64,000 nucleotides of DNA from JACVRW01 sp963812415 (GTDB taxonomy: Bacteria; Actinomycetota; Thermoleophilia; Solirubrobacterales; Thermoleophilaceae). Shown here piece by piece: positions 36,106 through 44,567 of this stretch (positions are counted from its first letter, which is position 1; the number at the start of each line of letters is the position of its first letter). The stretch is from the NCBI GenBank assembly GCA_963812415.1, contig CAWEVH010000040.1, positions 1-64,000 on the forward strand, written 5' to 3'. The notes below the pieces were generated by a model. The model was not told the DNA's origin, made no database searches, and worked only from the letters and a program-made list of their open reading frames with translations. The position numbers were made by a program, and so were the translations under genes.

Positions 36106-38088
36106 ATGCACCGTCTTCCCGAGCGCGACCGCCCGTGGGTGATGCGCACCTACGCCGGCCACTCGACAGCTCGCGAATCGAACCAGCTCTACCGCACCAA
36201 CCTGGCCAAGGGGCAGACCGGCCTCTCGGTGGCGTTCGACCTGCCCACCCAGACCGGCTACGACCCCGACCACGAGCTGAGCCGCGGCGAGGTCGGCAAG
36301 GTCGGAGTCTCGATAGCGCACAAGGGCGACATGCACACGCTGCTCGACGGCATCCCGCTCGACGAGATGAACACGTCGATGACGATCAACGCCACCGCCG
36401 CCTGGCTGCTCGCGCTCTACATGACGGTGGCCGAGGAGAACGGCGTGGAGCGCGGCGCGCTCCAGGGCACGACCCAGAACGACATCATCAAGGAGTTCCT
36501 GTCGCGCGGGACCTACGCCTTCCCGCCCGAGCCCTCGATGCGGCTGATCGCGGACATGATCGCGTTCACGGTCGACGAGGTGCCGCGCTGGAACCCGATC
36601 AACATCTGCTCCTACCACCTCCAGGAGGCCGGCGCGACCCCGGTGCAGGAGATCGCCTACTCGCTCTCGACCGCGATCGCCGTGCTCGACCGGGTGCGCG
36701 CGCGTGTGCCGGAGGAGACCTTCCCGCGCGTGTTCGGGCGCATCTCGTTCTTCGTCAACGCCGGCATCCGCTTCATCGAGGAGCACGCCAAGCTGCGGGC
36801 GATGAGCCTGCTCTGGGAGGAGCTCGGCCGCGAGCGCTACGGGGTCGACGACGACAAGCTGCTGCGCTTTCGCTACGGCGTGCAGGTCAACTCGCTGGGT
36901 CTCACCGAGGCGCAGCCCGAGAACAACATCATCCGCATCGTGCTGGAGGCCCTCGGGGTGACGCTGGGGCGAGCGGCGCGTGCCCGGGCGCTGCAGCTGC
37001 CGGCCTGGAACGAGGCGCTCGGCCTGCCCCGACCCTGGGACCAGCAGTGGTCGCTCAGGATCCAGCAGATCCTCGCCTACGAGACCGACCTGCTCGACTA
37101 CCCCGACGTCTTCGAGGGCTCGAAGGTGATGGACGGGCTGGTGGAGGAGCTCGTCGAGGGCTCGCGCGAGGAGATGGCGGTCGTGGCCGAGCAGGGCGGC
37201 GCCGTGGCGGCAGTGCCCTACATGAAGACACGGCTCGTCGAGTCCCACCGCGAGCGCGTGCGGCGGATCGAGGCCGGCGAGCTCACGGTGGTTGGCCAGA
37301 ACGCGTACACGGAGGCCGAGCCCTCGCCGCTCCAGGACGGGGAGGACGGCGGCATCCTGCGCGTCGACCCCGCAATCGAGAAGGGAGCCATCGCGGCAGT
37401 CGACGCGTGGCGCGCGGAGCGCGACCAGGCGGCGGTCGAGCGCGCGCTCGACGAGCTGAGCGCAGCAGCCGCCGACCCCGAGGTCAACATCATGCCCGCC
37501 ACGCTCGCCGCCGCCGCGGCGGGGGCCACCACCGGCGAGTGGGCGGGCACCCTGCGCGAGACCTTCGGCGAGTACCGCGCGCCGACCGGCGTCGGCGAGG
37601 CCGCGGCGGCGCGTGACGACTCGGCGCTGGCCGAGCTCCGCGAGCGCGTCGAGCGCGTGTCCGAGGGGCTCGGGCGGCGCGTGAAGATCCTCGTCGGCAA
37701 GCCGGGCCTCGACGGCCACTCGAACGGCGCCGAGCAGATCGCCGTCCGTGCGCGCGACGCCGGCATGGACGTGGTCTACGAGGGGATCCGCCTCACGCCG
37801 GCGCGGATCGCCCGCACGGCGGTGGACGAGGGAGTGCACGTGGTCGGCCTGTCGATCCTGTCCGGCTCGCACGCCGAGCTGATCCCCGCCGTGCTGCGCG
37901 AGCTCGAAGCGGCGGGCGCGAACGTGCCGGTCGTCGTGGGCGGCATCATCCCGCCGGCGGACGAGGCCGCGCTGCTGGAGGCCGGGGTGGCGCGCGTGTA
38001 CACGCCCAAGGACTTCGAGGTCAGCCGCATCATGGGCGACATCGTCGAGCTCGTGGCCGACCACCACGAGGTCGCGGCCGTCTCGTAA
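36106..38088 (+). CDS. Ethylmalonyl-CoA mutase, B12-dependent
   Basis: 660-residue single-chain acyl-CoA mutase converting ethylmalonyl-CoA to methylsuccinyl-CoA. The N-terminal motif RTYAGHSTARESNQLYRTN with AFDLPTQTGYDPDHELS (TQTGYD where methylmalonyl-CoA mutases have ATHRGYD) marks the Ecm/MeaA group. NTSMTINATAAWLLALYM follows. C-terminal cobalamin domain: KPGLDGHSNGAEQ (the D-x-H-x-x-G motif), GLSILSGSH and PVVVGGIIPP. Pairs with ccr just upstream and meaB directly downstream (8 bases). Confidence 0.93.
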   Translation: MHRLPERDRPWVMRTYAGHSTARESNQLYRTNLAKGQTGLSVAFDLPTQTGYDPDHELSRGEVGKVGVSIAHKGDMHTLLDGIPLDEMNTSMTINATAAWLLALYMTVAEENGVERGALQGTTQNDIIKEFLSRGTYAFPPEPSMRLIADMIAFTVDEVPRWNPINICSYHLQEAGATPVQEIAYSLSTAIAVLDRVRARVPEETFPRVFGRISFFVNAGIRFIEEHAKLRAMSLLWEELGRERYGVDDDKLLRFRYGVQVNSLGLTEAQPENNIIRIVLEALGVTLGRAARARALQLPAWNEALGLPRPWDQQWSLRIQQILAYETDLLDYPDVFEGSKVMDGLVEELVEGSREEMAVVAEQGGAVAAVPYMKTRLVESHRERVRRIEAGELTVVGQNAYTEAEPSPLQDGEDGGILRVDPAIEKGAIAAVDAWRAERDQAAVERALDELSAAAADPEVNIMPATLAAAAAGATTGEWAGTLRETFGEYRAPTGVGEAAAARDDSALAELRERVERVSEGLGRRVKILVGKPGLDGHSNGAEQIAVRARDAGMDVVYEGIRLTPARIARTAVDEGVHVVGLSILSGSHAELIPAVLRELEAAGANVPVVVGGIIPPADEAALLEAGVARVYTPKDFEVSRIMGDIVELVADHHEVAAVS

Positions 38089-38096
38089 CGGCGTCG

Positions 38097-39038
38097 ATGG
38101 CGTCCCCCGCCGAGCTCGGCCGCAGGCTGCGCGAGCGAGATCGCTCGGCGGCCCCCGACGCGCTCAACCTGATCGAGAGTCGCGGCAGGCGCGAGGACGC
38201 CGCCGCGCTCCTGGCGGAGGTCTCGCCGGCCGCGCTGGGCGGCGAGGCCCCCGCCCACCTGGTGGGCGTGACGGGACCGCCCGGCGCGGGCAAGTCGACG
38301 CTGCTCTCGGCGCTCGTGGCGCTCTGGCGCGGTGAGGAGCGAACGGTGGCGGTGCTGGCCGTCGACCCGTCGTCGAAGCGCTCCGGCGGCTCGCTGCTCG
38401 GCGACCGCGCACGGATCGAGCACGACCCCGGCGACGACGGGATCCTGATCCGCTCCACGGCGGCCGGCGCGCGCCTCGGCGGTCTGGCCGCCCCCACCCG
38501 CGAGGCGGCGGACGCCCTGGCGGCGGCCTTCGACGTGGTGGTGATCGAGACGGTGGGCGTGGGCCAGTCGGAGACGGACGTGGCCGACGTGTGCGACACC
38601 GTCGCGGTGGTGGTGCAGCCCGCCTCCGGCGACGTGCTCCAGTTCTTGAAGGCCGGCATCATGGAGGTGCCGGACGTGCTCGTGGTGACCAAGGCGGACC
38701 TCGGCGAGGCGGCTCGGCGCGCGCGGCGCGATCTGGCGCAGGCGCTGTCGGCGGCGGGTTCCGGCGACGTGCCCGTGCTGGCCGTCTCGTCGCTCCCGCC
38801 CGCCACCGGCATCGAGGAGCTGGCCGGCGCGCTCGACGCACACCGGCGCTCGATCGACCTCGCACAGCGACGGCTCGCCGCCCGGCGCGCGTCGGCGCTG
38901 CGCGAGTTCACCTCGGAGCGCGGCGACAGCGCCCTGCGCGCGGTCGGCGGCCGCCGCGCGGCCGAGCGGCTGCTCGCCGGGGAGAATCCGGACGTGGGCG
39001 TGAACGCGCTGATCGCGGCGCTCGAGGCGCGGACGTGA
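38097..39038 (+). CDS. meaB: Mutase-protecting G-protein chaperone MeaB
   Basis: 313-residue P-loop GTPase of the MeaB/ArgK family that loads or protects the B12 cofactor of acyl-CoA mutases. Walker A GVTGPPGAGKSTLLSAL, switch region DPSSKRSGGSLLGDRAR, VIETVGVGQSETDVADVCD and VVTKADLGEAARRA. Located right after the mutase it would serve. The stop overlaps the start of a tiny membrane protein gene. Confidence 0.95.
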   Translation: MASPAELGRRLRERDRSAAPDALNLIESRGRREDAAALLAEVSPAALGGEAPAHLVGVTGPPGAGKSTLLSALVALWRGEERTVAVLAVDPSSKRSGGSLLGDRARIEHDPGDDGILIRSTAAGARLGGLAAPTREAADALAAAFDVVVIETVGVGQSETDVADVCDTVAVVVQPASGDVLQFLKAGIMEVPDVLVVTKADLGEAARRARRDLAQALSAAGSGDVPVLAVSSLPPATGIEELAGALDAHRRSIDLAQRRLAARRASALREFTSERGDSALRAVGGRRAAERLLAGENPDVGVNALIAALEART

Positions 39039-39193
39039 GAGGGCTCGGCCCGCAGCTCGCCCTTCTCGTCGGGGTGTTCGCGCTCGTCACCCTGGTCGCC
39101 GAGCTGGCGGGAGCCGCGAACCTGGGCGTGGCGCTCGGCATCGGACAGGTGGCCTTCGCCATCGTGCTGCTATGGCTGCTCGTCCGCGGTTGA
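39035..39193 (+). CDS. Tiny membrane protein downstream of meaB
   Basis: 52 residues, GTG start overlapping the meaB stop (GTGA). Almost entirely hydrophobic: LALLVGVFALVTLVAELAG and GVALGIGQVAFAIVLLWLL form two spans. Unrecognised; coupled to meaB by the overlap. Confidence 0.5.
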   Translation: MRGLGPQLALLVGVFALVTLVAELAGAANLGVALGIGQVAFAIVLLWLLVRG

Positions 39194-39256
39194 GCATCCG
39201 GTGTCGATCTCGTGCGTCCGCGTTCGTCTTAGTGGAAACAACCCAAGGAGGCAGTG

Positions 39257-39646
39257 ATGCAGTACATGCTTCTGATCTACGGCGACCCCGCGGCGGCCGA
39301 GCAGGCCGGCGAGCCGCCCGCGAGCGCCTTCAAGGACTGGCCCGACACCAGCCGCGCCCTGGCCGACGCCGGCGTGCTCCTGGCGGGCGACGGGCTCGAG
39401 GCGGTCACGGAGGCCACGTCGGTCCGCAACCGGGAGGGCGACGAGCTCGTGACCGATGGGCCGTTCGCGGAGACCAAGGAGGTCCTGCTGGGCTACTACC
39501 TCCTCGACCTGCCGGATCGGGACACGGCGCTCGGCTGGGCCGCCCGCATGCCGCATGTGCACTGGGGCACGGTCGAGGTGCGGGCGATCGCGGAGTCGGC
39601 CGGCTCGGCGAGCGCCTTCCTGGGAGGAGCGACGAGCGCGGCCTGA
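39257..39646 (+). CDS. YCII-related (DGPF-domain) protein
   Basis: 129 residues. MQYMLLIYGDPAAAEQ at the start and DELVTDGPFAETKEVLLGYY match the YCII/DGPF family, dimeric alpha-beta proteins often encoded beside ECF sigma factors; no sigma gene is present here. ATG at 39257 with an AGGAGG site at 39246-39251, one of the best ribosome sites in the window. Biochemical role unknown. Confidence 0.85.
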   Translation: MQYMLLIYGDPAAAEQAGEPPASAFKDWPDTSRALADAGVLLAGDGLEAVTEATSVRNREGDELVTDGPFAETKEVLLGYYLLDLPDRDTALGWAARMPHVHWGTVEVRAIAESAGSASAFLGGATSAA

Positions 39647-39693
39647 GCGGGCGGGGCCATGAACCGCGGGCGGTCATGGACGGTTCGGGAGGC

Positions 39694-39747
39694 GATCGGG
39701 GCCGCGTGATCGGGGCTGCCGGAGGTCGATCGGTCATCGGTCATCGG
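39694..39747. repeat. Short direct repeats between convergent genes
   Basis: GATCGGGGC occurs at 39694-39702 and 39708-39716, and GGTCATCGG at 39732-39740 and 39739-39747 (overlapping). They fill the 116-base gap between two convergent genes. No function inferred. Confidence 0.3.
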
Positions 39748-39762
39748 ACAGCCGGGGGCCGG

Positions 39763-41097
39763 TCAGTCATCGGGCAGCCTCGAGTCCATCTGGGCCAGCC
39801 CGTCGACGCTTAGAGCCAGGTCAAGGCGCGAACCGTCCCACCGGCTGCGGCATGTATCGGGCGTGATCCAGGCGCCGCGCCCGCGACTGTCGTCCACCAG
39901 CTCGACGCTGCGTCCCGCTACGGCGGAGGCCACGCTGGAGATCGAATGGCCATCCGGCCGCCTGAAGATCAAGGCCTCCGCCGGGCCGCGCTCGAGGGTG
40001 TACCCGCCCTCATGCACGAGCCGGTGGTGATGCCGGCAGAGCTGGACCAGGTTGGCCAGCTCCGTGCGCCCGCCCCGGGCCCAGTGCTCGACGTGGTGGG
40101 CGTGCAGGAAGCGCCGCTGGTCGCAGCCGGGGAAGCGGCACGTCCGGTCCCTGGCTCGGAGGGCGCGCCGGAGCGCGGGCGGCACGCTGCGCGTCTTCCG
40201 TCCGACCGAGAGGGGGCGCCCGTCCCGCTCGAGGATCCTCACCACGCTGGTATCGCAGGCGAGCCGGCGTGCCGTCTCCGGATGCAGCAGCTGGCCGTGC
40301 TCGAGATTGCAGGCGCCGGGCTCGCCGTCGTCGGAGCCCGCCAGCGAGGCCGCGTCGACATGCACGATCACCTGATAGCCGTCGTTCCCTTCCGAGCTCA
40401 GGGCCGACCCGAGCACGGTCTCTGACATCAGGACGATCGCGTCCGCGTTCGAAGGCGAGCTCCCGCCAGCCGGAACACCCGCGTCCCGCAGGCCAGCCGG
40501 AACACCCGCGTCCCGCAGCCTGTCACGCGCGCATGCGAGCGCCGACATGACCAGCTCTCCCTCCTCGACCGGCAGCCGAGCCCGGATCAAGACAGAGCCG
40601 TCAGTGTCGTGGTCGCAAACCAGATAGCGATCCCCGTTGGCGAGATCGTCCGCGGTCAGCTCGCGCGCGACCACACCGCGATACGCCCGCAGTACGCGCT
40701 CGAGCTGCGAGGCAGTGGCATGCCTCGCGAGCTCGAGCAGCCGCTCCTCGAGCTCGGGCGTCGCAACCCGGGACATCGCCCTGACCTGGGAATAGCTCAG
40801 CTCGCCGCGCCCGAACGCCGCTCGGATCGCCGGCAAATCCTCGAGCCGCCGCGCCACGCGCACGTGCTCCCGAGCGGCCACCGAGCCGAGCGCGCAGGTG
40901 TAGGCGAGCCAGTGCGCGCATGACTTGCATCCCCAGCTCGCCCATCCCTCGCGCCGGTCGAACTCCGCGACGAGCCCGAGCCATCTACAGGTGGCCGCGT
41001 GAATGTGCGCCGCGAGCTGCGTGATCTCCCGCTCAAGGAGCTCGAGCGGTCGGTCCTCCTGCTGCTCCCGCCGGGACTGGGAAGTAATCATCATCAT
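39763..41097 (-). CDS. DUF222/HNH endonuclease (13E12-repeat-like)
   Basis: 444 residues. An N-terminal DUF222 helical region (SCAHWLAYTCALGSVAAREH, LSYSQVRAMSRVATPELEE) is joined to a C-terminal HNH nuclease: CRFPGCDQRRFLHAHHVEHW, LVQLCRHHHRLVHEGGYTL with two Zn Cys pairs. Related to the REP13E12 proteins of mycobacteria. Three adjacent ATGs (41097, 41094, 41091) are possible starts. A perfect LexA-type box sits 12 bases upstream. A duplicated 9-residue segment (RDAGVPAG copies) comes from a 27-bp tandem repeat. Confidence 0.9.
   Translation of the reverse strand: MMMITSQSRREQQEDRPLELLEREITQLAAHIHAATCRWLGLVAEFDRREGWASWGCKSCAHWLAYTCALGSVAAREHVRVARRLEDLPAIRAAFGRGELSYSQVRAMSRVATPELEERLLELARHATASQLERVLRAYRGVVARELTADDLANGDRYLVCDHDTDGSVLIRARLPVEEGELVMSALACARDRLRDAGVPAGLRDAGVPAGGSSPSNADAIVLMSETVLGSALSSEGNDGYQVIVHVDAASLAGSDDGEPGACNLEHGQLLHPETARRLACDTSVVRILERDGRPLSVGRKTRSVPPALRRALRARDRTCRFPGCDQRRFLHAHHVEHWARGGRTELANLVQLCRHHHRLVHEGGYTLERGPAEALIFRRPDGHSISSVASAVAGRSVELVDDSRGRGAWITPDTCRSRWDGSRLDLALSVDGLAQMDSRLPDD
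40465..40518. repeat. 27-bp tandem duplication within the HNH gene
   Basis: Two exact 27-base copies (40465-40491 and 40492-40518), each beginning GCCAGCCGGAAC. The in-frame duplication repeats nine residues in the linker between DUF222 and the nuclease domain. Confidence 0.85.
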
Positions 41098-41108
41098 TCT
41101 CAGATTTC

Positions 41109-41126
41109 TACGAACACATGTTCGTA
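41109..41126. promoter_or_regulatory. LexA (SOS) box upstream of the HNH gene
   Basis: TACGAACACATGTTCGTA is a perfect palindrome with GAAC-N4-GTTC, the LexA consensus of actinobacteria and Bacillus. It lies 12-29 bases upstream of the first ATG of the HNH gene, where bound LexA would block transcription. REP13E12 genes of Mycobacterium tuberculosis are known to carry LexA sites, so the arrangement appears shared. Confidence 0.8.
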
Positions 41127-41381
41127 CCAGGGTCGGACGGAATCATGCCTGCGCCCGATGCAAGCGCAGCGCCGAGCATCCCGGCGATGCGCTCGACACG
41201 CCGACTCCGCTCCCGCGGAAACACCTCGAGTCAAGGTCGAGGGTCGAACCAGCCGGCCCGGCGTGGGCGGCCGTCCCGCCGCCCTGATCGCGACCACGCG
41301 GCTCCGCGCGCTCCACAACCGCCCCCGCTCAACGCCGCCGAGCGCCCCGGGGGGACGCAGCCCCCGCTAGGCTCGCGCCTC
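41127..41381. other. Intergenic region upstream of the LLM oxidoreductase
   Basis: 255 bases between divergent genes. No gene, hairpin of note or recognised promoter motif beyond the LexA box at its left edge. The plus-strand gene may start further upstream than the GTG chosen, but no conserved residues support this. Confidence 0.4.
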
Positions 41382-42359
41382 GTGGCGCTGGGCTCGTTCA
41401 TCTCCGTGGGCCGCTCGCTCGAGACGGCCGTCCAGCGGGTCGAGACGGCGGAGCGGCTCGGCTACGAGTCGGTGTTCCTGACGCACATCGCCGGCCGCGA
41501 CTCGGTGACGACCCTGATGGCCTACGCCGCGCGCACCGAGCGGGTGCTGCTCGGCACCGGCGTGATGCCGATCTACTCGCGCACGCCGGTGGCCACCGCC
41601 CAGTCGTTCGCGACGCTCGACGAGTTCTCGAACGGCCGTGCGGTCTGCGGGCTCGGGGTGTCGCACCGCCCGGCCGTGGAGGCGTGGTACGGGCAGCCGC
41701 TCGAGAAGCCGCTCCGCGACACGCGCGAGTACGTGGCGATCGTGCGCGCGCTCCTGCACGGTGAGGACCCGCCGCAGGGCGAGCGCTTCCGATCCGCCTT
41801 CCGCTTCAGCGGCTTCGAGCCGCGCGCCGACCTCCCCATCTACCTGGCCGGCCTGTCGCCGAAGATGCTCCGGCTCGCGGGCGAGATCGCCGACGGCGTG
41901 GTGCTCTGGCTCTGCAACCCCGCCTACATCCGCGACGTGGTGGTGCCCGCGGTGCGCGAGGGCCGCGCGAAGGCGGGCAGGGAGCTCGAGGGCTTCGACA
42001 TCGTGGCCGCCGTCCCCTCCGCGGTGACGGTGGAGCCCGACCAGGCGCGGGCCCGCCTGCGCCAGGAGCTGATCTCCTACTTCTCGCTGCCCTTCTACCG
42101 GGCGGCGATCGAGCGCTCGGGCTTCGAGAACGACGTGGCGAGCTTCGACCGGGCCATGTCGACCGGCGGGCCCGAGGCCGCCGGCGCGGCGATCTCCGAC
42201 GAGTTCCTCGGCCAGCTCGCGGCGATCGGCAGCGCCGAGGAGGCGGGCGAGGCGGTGCGTCGCTACCACGACTGCGGCGCCCGCTCCCCGTGCGTCGGAG
42301 CGATCGCGAAGACGGACTTCGACGCGACGCTGGAGGCGCTGGCCGGCTGCCTCGGCTGA
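41382..42359 (+). CDS. LLM-class F420-dependent oxidoreductase
   Basis: 325-residue luciferase-like TIM barrel. Blocks: ETAVQRVETAERLGYESVFL, VLLGTGVMPIYSRTPVATAQ, LDEFSNGRAVCGLGVSHRPA and DLPIYLAGLSPKMLRLAGEI with ADGVVLWLCNP. The sequence fits the F420-using branch rather than the FMN luciferase branch, and the window carries the F420 synthesis genes. Substrate unknown. GTG at 41382 begins right at the conserved core. Confidence 0.85.
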   Translation: MALGSFISVGRSLETAVQRVETAERLGYESVFLTHIAGRDSVTTLMAYAARTERVLLGTGVMPIYSRTPVATAQSFATLDEFSNGRAVCGLGVSHRPAVEAWYGQPLEKPLRDTREYVAIVRALLHGEDPPQGERFRSAFRFSGFEPRADLPIYLAGLSPKMLRLAGEIADGVVLWLCNPAYIRDVVVPAVREGRAKAGRELEGFDIVAAVPSAVTVEPDQARARLRQELISYFSLPFYRAAIERSGFENDVASFDRAMSTGGPEAAGAAISDEFLGQLAAIGSAEEAGEAVRRYHDCGARSPCVGAIAKTDFDATLEALAGCLG

Positions 42360-42366
42360 ACGGCGC

Positions 42367-42756
42367 TCAGTCCCCCAGCGCCTCCACGCGCCACTCGCCG
42401 CCCACGTTCACGAGCGCGAGGGTGTCGCTCACCCGCACCTGGCCGCGCGCGCTGGTGCGGACGCGCACCGTGGCGCGCCTGCCCTCCACCTCGATCTGGC
42501 GGATCTCGATCGCCGGCCGCTCCACGCCCGCCGCGGCGGAGCGCACCAGCCGCTCGCACTCGTCCCCGCCCGCGCGCTCCCTGGCCGCCTTCGTGAGGAT
42601 GTCCTCGCAGATGCCCGCGAAGTCCTTCTCGCGCGTCGCGCGCTCGAGCTGGGCGACCAGCGCCGCCACATCGCGAGGCGCTCCAGTGGCGGGTTTGGGC
42701 TCCTCGTCGCCCCCCAGCGAGCAGCCGGCCGGGGCGAGAACGAGCGCGGTGGCCAT
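42367..42756 (-). CDS. Small lipoprotein with NTF2-like domain
   Basis: 129 residues. The signal peptide has lipobox-like LAPAGC at the Cys, followed by SLGGDEEPKPATG. The mature part (ALVAQLERATREKDFAGICE, RRATVRVRTSARGQVRVSD, NVGGEWRVEALGD) has the pattern of small NTF2-like/SnoaL domains. ATG at 42756, 9 bases from the start of a divergent gene. Function unknown. Confidence 0.7.
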   Translation of the reverse strand: MATALVLAPAGCSLGGDEEPKPATGAPRDVAALVAQLERATREKDFAGICEDILTKAARERAGGDECERLVRSAAAGVERPAIEIRQIEVEGRRATVRVRTSARGQVRVSDTLALVNVGGEWRVEALGD

Positions 42757-42765
42757 AATGAAGGC

Positions 42766-43368
42766 ATGGAGGGATCGGCGCCGGAATCGCTCGGCACCCA
42801 ATCGAGTTGGCTGCGCTGCTACCGCTGCTGGTCGCAGACGCTCGAGGTGCAGCTCCACTACGAGGGCATCTTGAAGGTCGACGCCGACACCGGCGAGGCC
42901 GTGGAGCCCGTGGAGGAGGTCCAGGAGGCGGTGGTGCAGTGCCTCGACTGCCTGCACGACCAGCCCCACCTCGCGCTCACCTTCTACGAGGAGAACGGTC
43001 GCCGTATCTCGCGCATCGAGCCGGTCGAGGACCGCTGGGAGCGCATGATCACCGGCACGCCGTGGGTCGCGTCGTGCACCGTGACGGTCGAGGCCGATCA
43101 GGTCGAGTCCTGCTCGGGGCCGGACGCCGCCGAGTCGCTGGCCTTCGCGGCCTTCGGCGAGCACGGCACGCGCGAGTTCTTCACGCACGTGCGCTTCCAC
43201 AAGCATGAGGAGGACCTGATCGTCATCCACATGCTGGTTGAGCTCTACGCCCGCTCGTCCGACGAGGCCATGGACGTGATGACCGACGCGTCCCGCGGGG
43301 CGCTCACGATCACCTCGCTGGCGGAGGAGTCGCGGCCGCCGGCCTCGACGTCGGACGAGCCGCACTAG
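42766..43368 (+). CDS. Hypothetical protein with Cys-pair (zinc-ribbon-like) N-terminus
   Basis: 200 residues, unrecognised. Residues about 18-65 contain RCYRC and QCLDC, two CxxC pairs about 40 residues apart that could hold Zn. The rest is acidic with alternating beta and alpha segments (SCTVTVEADQVESC, FFTHVRFHKHEEDLIVIHM). Convergent with CaiB: the two stops share CTAG at 43365-43368. Confidence 0.65.
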   Translation: MEGSAPESLGTQSSWLRCYRCWSQTLEVQLHYEGILKVDADTGEAVEPVEEVQEAVVQCLDCLHDQPHLALTFYEENGRRISRIEPVEDRWERMITGTPWVASCTVTVEADQVESCSGPDAAESLAFAAFGEHGTREFFTHVRFHKHEEDLIVIHMLVELYARSSDEAMDVMTDASRGALTITSLAEESRPPASTSDEPH

Positions 43369-44567
43369 GGCACGAGCGCCACCCCGCGCGCCGCGAGCTC
43401 CTCGATCTCGGTGGGTGAGCGGCCCAGCTCCGCCAGCACCTCCGCCGTGTGCTCCCCGAGCAGCGGCGGCGGCGTGACCGCCGCCGGGTCGGTCGGCCCC
43501 CAGATCGGCGAGGCCACCAGCTCGAGCGGGCCCGCGCGCGGGTGGTCGACGGAGAGCGTGGCCGGCCGGCCCGCCGCGGCGGCGGCCGCCAGCGCGTCCG
43601 GGACGTCGCGCACCTTGCCGCTCGGGACGCCGGCGGCCGCCAGCACCTCGAGCCAGTGCTCGGCCTCGTGCTCGAGGAAGCGCTCCTGGAGCAGCGGGAT
43701 CAGCTCGGTGCGGTGCTCGACCCGGTCGGCGTTGGTCGCGAAGCGCTCGTCCGCGGGCAGCCCGTCCAGCCCGAGCGCGCCGCACAGCGCCCGGAACAGG
43801 CCGTCGTTCGCCGCCGCGACCGCGATGCGCCCGGCGCCGGCGGTCTCGAAGTCCTGGTAGGGAACGATGTTCGGGTGGGCGTTGCCGTGACGTTCCGGCT
43901 CGCGCCCGGTCACGAGCGCGTTCTGGGCGACGTTCACGAGCCCGGCGAGACCGCTGTCCAGCAGCGGCACCTCGATCTGCCCTCCGCCCTCTCCGCCCAG
44001 CGCGGCCAGGATCGCGACGGCGGCGTGCAGGCCGGCGAGCACGTCCACCAGGGCCACGCCCACCTTGAACGGCGGGCCGTCCTCGGGCCCGGTGATCGAC
44101 ATCAGCCCGGTCTCCGCCTGGGCGACGAAGTCGTAGCCGGGGCGGCCGGCGGGCTCGCGCTCCGAGCCGAAGCCGGAGATCGAGCAGTAGACGACGTCGG
44201 GGTTGCGCGCGCGGACGCTCTCGTAGTCGACCCCGAGCTTGGCCGCCCCGCCGGCCTTGAAGTTCTCGATCACGACGTCGGCGCGGACGCACAGCTCGAG
44301 CGCGAGCCGGCGCCCCTCGGGCTGGCCGAGGTCGAGCGCGCAGGAGCGCTTGCCGCGGTTGACCGAGAGGTAGTACGCGGCCTCCCCCGCGGCGAACGGG
44401 GGTCCCCAGCCGCGCGTCTCGTCCCCGCCCTGGGGGCGCTCGAGCTTGACCACGTCCGCGCCGAGGTCCGCCAGGACCATCGTGCAGTAGGGCCCCGCGA
44501 GCACGCGCGAGAGGTCCGCGACGCGAACGCCGCGCAGGGGCTGCCAGGATGCTTGCGATGAGCTCAT
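43365..44567 (-). CDS. CaiB/BaiF family III CoA-transferase
   Basis: 400 residues, the usual length. It moves CoA between carboxylates. Motifs: VRVADLSRVLAGPYCTMVLA, LGADVVKLERPQGGDETRGW, LSVNRGKRSCALDL, catalytic Asp in GRPGYDFVAQAETGLMS, and GRPATLSVDHPRAG near the end. The substrate is open; with malyl-CoA lyase and a MaoC hydratase nearby, a mesaconyl- or succinyl-CoA transferase is possible but unproved. ATG 44567 lies in a 10-bp palindrome shared with the start of the divergent ThDP enzyme. Confidence 0.88.
   Translation of the reverse strand: MSSSQASWQPLRGVRVADLSRVLAGPYCTMVLADLGADVVKLERPQGGDETRGWGPPFAAGEAAYYLSVNRGKRSCALDLGQPEGRRLALELCVRADVVIENFKAGGAAKLGVDYESVRARNPDVVYCSISGFGSEREPAGRPGYDFVAQAETGLMSITGPEDGPPFKVGVALVDVLAGLHAAVAILAALGGEGGGQIEVPLLDSGLAGLVNVAQNALVTGREPERHGNAHPNIVPYQDFETAGAGRIAVAAANDGLFRALCGALGLDGLPADERFATNADRVEHRTELIPLLQERFLEHEAEHWLEVLAAAGVPSGKVRDVPDALAAAAAAGRPATLSVDHPRAGPLELVASPIWGPTDPAAVTPPPLLGEHTAEVLAELGRSPTEIEELAARGVALVP

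Noticed and set aside
36106..38088. Methylmalonyl-CoA mutase
   Set aside because: The TQTGYD motif and overall N-terminal sequence match the ethylmalonyl-CoA mutase/MeaA group, and ccr is next door.
39694..39780. CRISPR-like or mobile-element repeat between the YCII and HNH genes
   Set aside because: The repeats are only 9 bases, spaced irregularly, and no cas or transposase gene is present.
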